Shown in pieces: positions 7,694 to 12,116 of a stretch of DNA of 12,116 nt. The stretch's first letter is position 1, and each line of letters begins with the position of its first letter. Both the position numbers and the translations under genes were made by a program. The notes beneath the pieces are model-generated. The model was not told the DNA's origin. It did not search any database and saw only the letters and a program-made list of their open reading frames with translations. The stretch is from Bacteroidota bacterium. Lineage in GTDB: Bacteria; Bacteroidota; Bacteroidia; Bacteroidales; UBA1556. The stretch is taken from NCBI GenBank assembly GCA_003973505.1, contig QNXT01000228.1, positions 1-12,116 on the forward strand. Reading direction: 5' to 3'.

Positions 7694-8365
7694 TTATTGC
7701 GATTTTTTCTTTATTTGTATTGTTTCATCAATGGCATAAGCTAAAATATATGCACCATCATCCGAAAAATAATACTCCACATTATACTCTTTACTGAAAT
7801 CCCCTATTTCAAGCCTTCCTTTTATAATACCCTCTTTAGCAATGGTAAATGGCTCGATGGTAATATTTTCCAATTGTACTTCACTCTTTCCGTAGAGTTT
7901 GTATAATGCTTCTTTGGAACTCCATACAATCGTCAAAAACTTTTCCTGATTCTCTGTTGGCAGACGCTCTAATTCTGTAGCATTTAAGAATTTGCTTGCC
8001 AATCGGTTGATGCGATCGTTCAACTTTTCGATGTCGATACCTACGTAATGATGCTTACTAATGATTACACCCGAATAAACACCTGAGTGCGTTACAGATA
8101 ATGAATAATCAAGGTTTGCAAAATGCAATTTTCCATGTTCATCATAATAAAATTCACAGGGTCCATTCTCACCCAAAAGCTCTCGAATAGCCAATCGATA
8201 ACTTAGCCAGTGGGCTTGTCGTGATTTCAGTTTAAACTTTTCAAAAGTTTCTCTTTCTCCTTCTGAAAACTGAATCATCGAAAGCAATTCATCAACACTT
8301 TCGGAGATTTTCCAAACTCCCAGTATTGCATGATCTCCGATTTCTTGTTTATAAATGATTGGCAT
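7694..8365 (-). CDS. Sfp-type 4'-phosphopantetheinyl transferase superfamily protein
   Basis: A 223-aa cytoplasmic enzyme that transfers phosphopantetheine from CoA to a carrier-protein serine. Diagnostic motifs are SVTHSG (90-95), VGIDIE (108-113, with magnesium ligands Asp111 and Glu113) and VWSSKEALYKLYG (147-159, with Glu152 and Lys156). The spacing of about 40 residues between the last two fits the Sfp/AcpT superfamily, not the shorter AcpS type. No carrier protein, PKS or NRPS gene is nearby, so it may be the general activator of fatty-acid ACP. It is the first gene of the seven-gene minus-strand cluster. The only promoter-like element upstream ends 7 bp before the ATG, so either the mRNA has almost no leader or the true promoter lies elsewhere. 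Confidence 0.93.
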   Translation of the reverse strand: MPIIYKQEIGDHAILGVWKISESVDELLSMIQFSEGERETFEKFKLKSRQAHWLSYRLAIRELLGENGPCEFYYDEHGKLHFANLDYSLSVTHSGVYSGVIISKHHYVGIDIEKLNDRINRLASKFLNATELERLPTENQEKFLTIVWSSKEALYKLYGKSEVQLENITIEPFTIAKEGIIKGRLEIGDFSKEYNVEYYFSDDGAYILAYAIDETIQIKKKSQ

Positions 8366-8372
8366 AGGAAAG

Positions 8373-8380
8373 CAAAGATA
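8373..8380 (-). promoter_or_regulatory. Putative Bacteroidota -7 promoter element (TATCTTTG) before the PPTase gene
   Basis: On the minus strand, TATCTTTG matches the consensus TAnnTTTG exactly and lies 7 bp before the PPTase ATG. Transcription would begin at or next to the start codon, giving a leaderless or near-leaderless mRNA. No clear -33 TTG is seen at the proper spacing, so support is moderate. If real, it drives the seven-gene cluster. Confidence 0.45.
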
Positions 8381-8513
8381 CGATATTTAGGAAAGAAATT
8401 TTAGGATTTTTTTAGTTTATCAAAATCAGGAAAAGGAAAGGTATTTGTTCCACATCAATCAATGTGATTTTATAATTGATTGGAGCGTATTTATGCATTT
8501 TTATGCTTGGGTT

Positions 8514-8604
8514 AAATCATATCAGGCCGCTCCTACGGAGCTTGGATACCTCGATTTTACATTATAATAAACAGGCTATCCCTACGGGATGCCTAGAACA
8601 TAAG
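8514..8604 (+). repeat. Direct repeat copy 1, two hairpin units
   Basis: This segment matches 8777-8867 over about 91 bp with substitutions but no indel: both hairpins sit at identical offsets (15 and 59) from the left end. It contains the hairpin GCTCC-TAC-GGAGC at 8529-8541 and the longer hairpin AGGC(T)ATCCC-TAC-GGGATGCCT at 8573-8594, with one bulged T. Substitutions cluster between the hairpins, while the arms are nearly identical. Confidence 0.85.
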
Positions 8605-8660
8605 TTAAAAAAAACACTGATATAATATGAGCCTAATACACAGGCTTGTAAAAACAGTAT

Positions 8661-8681
8661 CAGCTCCGTAGGAGCTAGCTG
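8661..8681 (-). repeat. Hairpin unit 3, inverted orientation
   Basis: AGCTCC-GTA-GGAGCT at 8662-8676 is a perfect 6-bp-arm hairpin; flanking CAG and CTG give a second, nested possibility. Its loop is the complement of the TAC loops on both sides, so 8662-8675 can pair perfectly over 14 bases with 8529-8542 when the two are opposed. Confidence 0.85.
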
Positions 8682-8712
8682 TTTCTAGATTTTAATTATC
8701 AATTTTTTCATA

Positions 8713-8725
8713 GCTCCAGAGGAGC
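8713..8725 (-). repeat. Hairpin unit 4, inverted orientation, variant loop
   Basis: GCTCC-AGA-GGAGC keeps the arms but has AGA in place of GTA. It is followed by GACCTGT, the reverse complement of the ACAGGTC flank expected for this element family, which confirms its inverted orientation relative to the outer units. Confidence 0.8.
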
Positions 8726-8776
8726 GACCTGTATTAACCATTTTAGTGTTTTTGCGGAAGGCTTAAAAGTGTTTAT

Positions 8777-8867
8777 AAATCATTTCAGATCGCTCCTACG
8801 GAGCTTAGATGTTATAGTTTCACATTATTATAAACAGGCTATTCCTACGGGATGCCTAGAACATAAA
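8777..8867 (+). repeat. Direct repeat copy 2, two hairpin units
   Basis: Second copy of the 8514-8604 unit, 263 bp further on. Hairpins are GCTCC-TAC-GGAGC at 8792-8804 and AGGC(T)ATTCC-TAC-GGGATGCCT at 8836-8857; the latter has one C-to-T change against copy 1, giving a G-T mismatch at DNA level but a wobble pair in one RNA strand. It ends 18 bp from the stop of the CtpA-like gene, so it will be in that mRNA's 3' end. Confidence 0.85.
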
Positions 8868-8885
8868 ATGAAAATTACACAGATA

Positions 8886-10544
8886 TTATTGATTACCACC
8901 ACTTAATAAATCATAATAACGTTTACTATCATTTAGCAATTCAACAGCTGCCTTCACCTCGCTATCGTCACGAAGAGAAGCTGAAACTTTTCCCTCGAGG
9001 AAAAAATACCGTGAAGCAATCTCGATACGTAATAATCGACTAATTTCTTCTTTATACTTAAACACCTCCTTAGACTTTAGGTCATGTAACTCCTTCTTCA
9101 TTAATTCAATGTGCGTCTTAAACTCTTCGTCAAAACCTTCCTCCTTTGCCTGCTTTTCCAATTTGGCAATAATCTTTTCGGTAGCGGTTTTATACGTAAA
9201 TTCATGCTGTTGCACAAAGTTTACAAAATCATCATATAAAGCGTCCGAAATTTCAAATTGTTCAAGATTCACAATAGAATCGTAGTTATTAACATAATAT
9301 GTGGCAAAATCAAATATCATATATTTTGCTGCTAAATTTGCCGTATAATCAGACATTATATTTTTCTTCAACTTCACATCGGGTAAAATACCACCGGCAT
9401 CTTTTACCAAACGACCATTTTTGGTTTTAAAAACGGCTTGCAACGAATCGGCAGTAGTAGCAGCATGACCCTCAGCATCTTTATGTTGATAATCTAGGGC
9501 TTGAATGCAACGTCCACTGGGAATATAATACTTTGCCACAGTGATTTTTACTTGAGATTTATAGCTTAATTTATAAACCTTTTGTACCAAACCCTTACCA
9601 AAAGACTTTTGTCCCATGATTACCGCACGATCCAAATCTTGAAATGAACCAGCCACAATTTCGGAGGCCGAAGCGGAACGATTATTAACCAAAACAACCA
9701 CTTTCATTTCAGGAAATAGTGCTGGCTGATGTGTTCGATAATTGGCATTTTCGCTTGTTGTTTTACCACGAACACTTACTATCATTTCGTTGGCAGGAAC
9801 AAACATATCCATAATGGCTACTGCTTGACCTAAAAGTCCTCCGCCATTAAAGCGCAGATCAAAAACCAATGATTTCAATTGATGATTGCTATTCATCGTT
9901 TGAATTGCATTCATCACTTCTTGAGCAGCTGTTTCAGTAAAACCTGAGAGTTTTACATAAGCTACACTATCATTTATTTTTGTGTAAAATGGTACATTCT
10001 TCACTTTTATTTCTTCTCTTCTCAATTTTACACTATGTGGTTTTCTATTCTTTGGATCGAGATAGTTTATGGTCAATTCTGTACCCGCAGGCCCACGAAG
10101 CATATCCGATATTTCATCCATTGTTTTATGCGTAGCATCCTTATCATCTATTTTCAATATGATATCTCCAGCCCTTAATCCCGCTTTATAAAAAGGAAAA
10201 CCCACAGAAGGCATACCCACAATAAGTGTATCATTTTTTATATGCACATAGGAGCCAATACCCCCGTATTTCCCTGTTTGTAAAAAACGCACATCTTCAA
10301 TATCGGCTTCAGGATAATATACTGTGTAAGGATCCAAATCTTTCAACATGGCATTAATGGCCGTTTTCGTCATTTTACCTGCTTGAATATCTTCCACATA
10401 ATGTTGGTTGAGTTGCTGTAAAAGACTTGTATAGATATCCAAATTCTTGGTCATTTCCCAGTCGATACTTCTCTGAGCTTGCAATGAATAATTGAATAAA
10501 AATAAGGAGGTCAGAAGAAAAAATAAAAGCTTTATCTTATGCAT
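8886..10544 (-). CDS. CtpA-like S41 family C-terminal processing peptidase
   Basis: A 552-aa exported serine peptidase. A signal peptide is clear (hydrophobic core 6-21, LQAQ at 21-24), placing it in the periplasm. Residues about 92-175 form a PDZ domain (GGIGSYV at 94-100, AGLRAGDIILKIDD at 121-134) that binds substrate C-termini. The S41 core follows, with DLRFNGGG (229-236), NNRSASASE (287-295) and FGKGLVQ (315-321). By spacing to E. coli Prc/Tsp the Ser/Lys dyad should be Ser292 and Lys317, with Asp303 between, all present. A charged, Lys/Glu-rich helical tail of about 130 residues follows the core, typical of Bacteroidota members. The predicted role is periplasmic protein processing or turnover. 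The gene starts 64 bp after the LpxR-like stop, with its own promoter-like element in the gap, and ends next to the hairpin array. Confidence 0.93.
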   Translation of the reverse strand: MHKIKLLFFLLTSLFLFNYSLQAQRSIDWEMTKNLDIYTSLLQQLNQHYVEDIQAGKMTKTAINAMLKDLDPYTVYYPEADIEDVRFLQTGKYGGIGSYVHIKNDTLIVGMPSVGFPFYKAGLRAGDIILKIDDKDATHKTMDEISDMLRGPAGTELTINYLDPKNRKPHSVKLRREEIKVKNVPFYTKINDSVAYVKLSGFTETAAQEVMNAIQTMNSNHQLKSLVFDLRFNGGGLLGQAVAIMDMFVPANEMIVSVRGKTTSENANYRTHQPALFPEMKVVVLVNNRSASASEIVAGSFQDLDRAVIMGQKSFGKGLVQKVYKLSYKSQVKITVAKYYIPSGRCIQALDYQHKDAEGHAATTADSLQAVFKTKNGRLVKDAGGILPDVKLKKNIMSDYTANLAAKYMIFDFATYYVNNYDSIVNLEQFEISDALYDDFVNFVQQHEFTYKTATEKIIAKLEKQAKEEGFDEEFKTHIELMKKELHDLKSKEVFKYKEEISRLLRIEIASRYFFLEGKVSASLRDDSEVKAAVELLNDSKRYYDLLSGGNQ

Positions 10545-10575
10545 AAATATTGATTTGCTGTGTTTATCGAATATT

Positions 10576-10583
10576 CAAAAGTA
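10576..10583 (-). promoter_or_regulatory. Putative -7 promoter element (TACTTTTG) of the CtpA-like gene
   Basis: TACTTTTG on the minus strand fits TAnnTTTG and lies 31 bp before the ATG at 10544, giving a leader of about 25 bases. It falls in the 64-bp gap after the LpxR-like gene, arguing for independent transcription. The -33 element is not convincing. Confidence 0.45.
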
Positions 10584-10608
10584 CAGTTTTTTAAGCCATG
10601 TTTATATA

Positions 10609-11709
10609 CTAAAATACAACACTGATAATTATTCGGCCGTATCCAAAAACACCACCTCTTACAAAAGCATCGTTTTCGAGATAGCGAGTATATTCCATAT
10701 AAAAGTGTTTATACTGAAAAACAAAACCATAGCGTCCTAATAATAATATATGCTGATAATCATCAAAGTTATACTCGTAAATATTTTTTTGAAACTGAAT
10801 TTGGCTACCAACTACTGAGCCATCGGTAAGCCAATAGGCGGTCATTCCCTCTGTAAAAAAATAGAATTGAAATTGTCGATTTAGTTTATTATTCAAATAC
10901 TTGGTTTGTACTTCTAGGCTTTTATTTCGAAGTCGTTTAGGAATCATTTTTCGCCGATTTTTTGACATTCGAGCCACATCATTTTCTGTAAAATGATAAT
11001 TATTTCGTGAATTGGAAATTCCATAAAAGTTCATATACGAATCGGTAAAACGACCAAACTTAAAACGAAAACCCAGTTCGGCTTCATTGTTTAATGTTCC
11101 CATTCGGATATTACCAAAATAATGTAACTCCGTAAGATGACTCGATAAAGGAAATAAACCCATGTATTGAATCTGATAATCGAGAATTAAACCATTTCCC
11201 AATTGATTATCCCAGCCATAAATGGAGTCATTACCAATTTTATGATGTACAAAATTTTGAGATTTTCCAGCCATAGCAGCAGGACCCTGCACTCCTAAAA
11301 ATATATAACTAGTTAGCTTTTTTCCTTCGATAAACTTATTCGAATACTTAGAATAAGTTAGAAATAACTGCCCGGCATAAGGTCGATCGGTGGAATCAAC
11401 CATAGTCAATTTTGTATTGGTGGGAGTGTACATATCCTGATTAAAACTTAGGCTAAAATCCTTATAGGGTGTGTTTTTGAAACCAAATAATATTTTATCG
11501 GCAATTTTATTATTGAAAACAGGGTGTGCCAATTCCACATTTACACCATCAGAATAATATTTATCCGATTGAAAAAATATAGTAAACAAATCATTGGCTT
11601 GATTAAACTTAATAAACCGTATTTGATTGTAAGTATCTGTAGTATCTTGACCAAATACGGATAAAGAAGCCACCGAAAATAAAAGGATAAAAAATATAAG
11701 TTTTATCAT
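10609..11709 (-). CDS. LpxR-like lipid A deacylase family outer-membrane protein (DUF2219)
   Basis: A 366-aa exported protein with a signal peptide (hydrophobic 3-19, likely cut near VFGQ at 18-21) and alternating hydrophobic strands through to a C-terminal aromatic residue (VVF), as in an outer-membrane beta-barrel. LpxR-family marks are the Asn-Asp pair (39-40) in QANDLF, YSDG (52-55), QDMYTP (91-96), DRPYAG (108-113), LGVQGPAAMAGKSQNFVHH (138-156) and GWDNQL (165-170). In Salmonella LpxR the Asn-Asp pair and a histidine in the equivalent region form the calcium-dependent active site that removes the 3'-acyloxyacyl chain of lipid A; His155 or His156 is the candidate here. Activity is inferred, as many Bacteroidota members are uncharacterised. 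It is transcribed divergently from the GH20 lipoprotein gene. Confidence 0.82.
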   Translation of the reverse strand: MIKLIFFILLFSVASLSVFGQDTTDTYNQIRFIKFNQANDLFTIFFQSDKYYSDGVNVELAHPVFNNKIADKILFGFKNTPYKDFSLSFNQDMYTPTNTKLTMVDSTDRPYAGQLFLTYSKYSNKFIEGKKLTSYIFLGVQGPAAMAGKSQNFVHHKIGNDSIYGWDNQLGNGLILDYQIQYMGLFPLSSHLTELHYFGNIRMGTLNNEAELGFRFKFGRFTDSYMNFYGISNSRNNYHFTENDVARMSKNRRKMIPKRLRNKSLEVQTKYLNNKLNRQFQFYFFTEGMTAYWLTDGSVVGSQIQFQKNIYEYNFDDYQHILLLGRYGFVFQYKHFYMEYTRYLENDAFVRGGVFGYGRIIISVVF

Positions 11710-11729
11710 ATTGAGGTTTTAGAGTTAAA

Positions 11730-11737
11730 CAAATATA
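11730..11737 (-). promoter_or_regulatory. Putative -7 promoter element (TATATTTG) of the LpxR-like gene
   Basis: TATATTTG on the minus strand matches TAnnTTTG and lies 20 bp before the ATG at 11709, so the leader would be about 15 bases. No TTG is found at normal -33 spacing. It faces away from the plus-strand promoter at 11892-11921 in the 261-bp divergent intergenic region. Confidence 0.45.
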
Positions 11738-11891
11738 CAATAATTGTGAATTTAGCTTTGGAAAAAGCTTAGAATTTGTATCGCGACCTTCTGATATTAT
11801 ACTTGGCTGTTACTATTCAATATGATAAAACATTGTAACGATAAGGGTTTAGTATATTTCATTTTAGCCTTTGCGTGACTTTGATATTAAA

Positions 11892-11921
11892 TTGGTTTTA
11901 ATCTCAAAAAACTTACTTTTG
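11892..11921 (+). promoter_or_regulatory. Putative Bacteroidota promoter (-33 TTG, -7 TACTTTTG) of the GH20 lipoprotein gene
   Basis: TTG at 11892-11894 and TACTTTTG at 11914-11921 are separated by 19 bp, the expected spacing for the Bacteroidota primary sigma factor. The start would lie near 11927, giving a leader of about 44 bases before ATG 11971. It is the best-formed promoter in the window. Confidence 0.6.
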
Positions 11922-11970
11922 TAAAATACAAAATTCGAATCGAATATTTTAAATTTAACACTTCCTTCAA

Positions 11971-12116
11971 ATGAAAAGACTACTATTTTTCAGTATTATA
12001 ATTAGCTTTATTACATCTTGTTCGCCATTAGAAAATACTAAAACGCAAGAGTCTAAAGAATTTTCAATTATTCCCAAGCCCAACTCCATAAACTATAATC
12101 CAAGTTTTAAGAAAAA
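11971..12116 (+). CDS. N-terminus of a lipoprotein, probable GH20 beta-N-acetylhexosaminidase (cut by window edge)
   Basis: Only 48 codons are visible before the right edge. The product starts MKRLLFFSIIISFITSC, a lipoprotein signal peptide with the acylated cysteine at residue 17, so it should be anchored in the envelope. After a short polar linker comes EFSIIPKPNSINYNPSF (30-46); IIPKPxS is the characteristic opening of the N-terminal domain of GH20 beta-hexosaminidases, which release terminal GlcNAc or GalNAc from glycans. No catalytic residues are within the window, so this rests on the N-terminal motif only. It is the only plus-strand gene here and is preceded by a good promoter at 11892-11921. 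Confidence 0.65.
   Translation, partial: MKRLLFFSIIISFITSCSPLENTKTQESKEFSIIPKPNSINYNPSFKK

Larger units (their letters stand above)
8514..8867. repeat. Array of six REP-like palindromic units in the gene-free region 8366-8885
   Basis: The 520-bp interval between the CtpA-like and PPTase genes holds no credible ORF but six short hairpin units, each with 5-bp or longer arms around a 3-base loop. Their cores are at 8529-8541, 8573-8594, 8661-8681, 8713-8725, 8792-8804 and 8836-8857. The typical core is GCTCC-TAC-GGAGC, often preceded by AACAGG. The first two and last two units have loop TAC; units three and four read in the opposite orientation (loops GTA and AGA). Both flanking genes are transcribed leftwards, so the array lies in the 3' region of the peptidase mRNA. 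It resembles dispersed REP-type elements; genome-wide dispersal cannot be tested here. Positions 8366-8513 hold only the putative promoter and a weak inverted repeat. Confidence 0.85.

Noticed and set aside
8451..8481. Inverted repeats CACAT-N6-ATGTG and AATCAAT...ATTGATT as an operator
   Set aside because: Short AT-rich arms of 5-7 bp are expected by chance in this composition and do not overlap the putative promoter.
8529..8594. Fragment of a 16S rRNA gene
   Set aside because: Similarity is limited to about 10-13 bases and is explained by the palindrome; flanks do not match rRNA.
8836..8857. Rho-independent terminator of the CtpA-like gene
   Set aside because: The hairpin is well placed after the stop but has no T-tract following it on the minus strand.
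8514..8867. CRISPR array
   Set aside because: Units are palindromes in both orientations with irregular spacing of about 30-80 bp and no unique spacers of constant length; no cas genes.
10492..10740. Plus-strand 82-codon frame between the CtpA-like and LpxR-like genes
   Set aside because: It overlaps both minus-strand coding regions and contains no motif; treated as a shadow.
11754..11769. Hairpin AGCTTT-GGAA-AAAGCT as a terminator or operator
   Set aside because: Weak AT-rich stem, no T-tract, and it lies upstream of divergent genes where no transcript needs to end.

Overview
The window looks like a chromosomal segment of a member of the Bacteroidota, probably class Bacteroidia (the lower rank is a guess). 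The DNA is AT-rich, start codons lack Shine-Dalgarno sequences, and several genes are preceded by the Bacteroidota -7 promoter element TAnnTTTG. The gene content also fits: a bacterial geranylgeranylglyceryl-phosphate synthase-like protein, S9 and S41 exported peptidases, an LpxR-like outer-membrane protein and a GH20 lipoprotein.

Layout. Positions 1-8365 carry seven minus-strand genes packed with gaps of 1-27 bp, which reads as one transcription unit. In transcription order it encodes an Sfp-type phosphopantetheinyl transferase, a GGGP synthase-like enzyme, a DPP IV-like S9 peptidase, a DUF4062/RecG-like ATPase with a winged-helix tail, a beta-class DNA methyltransferase, a YfcC-like permease, and a YhhN/TMEM86 lysoplasmalogenase-like membrane protein that runs off the left edge. 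Positions 8366-8885 have no gene and hold six short palindromic hairpin units. Four of these form a 91-bp direct duplication and the middle two are inverted. Positions 8886-11709 carry two further minus-strand genes, an LpxR-like protein and a CtpA-like S41 peptidase, each with its own putative promoter. At 11971 a divergent plus-strand gene begins, a lipoprotein with the N-terminus of a GH20 beta-hexosaminidase, cut by the right edge.

How the genes fit together. Most products act on the cell envelope or exported proteins: lipid-head synthesis, ether-lipid turnover, lipid A deacylation, periplasmic proteolysis and glycan hydrolysis. The exception is the adjacent pair at 2346-4781, a TIR-like DUF4062 domain fused to a GHKL-type ATPase and wHTH, 6 bp upstream of a DNA methyltransferase. 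It resembles a modification-plus-sensor/effector cassette placed inside a housekeeping operon and is the best candidate for an undescribed (possibly defence) system. No function is proven by the sequence. The hairpin array is the other notable non-coding feature.
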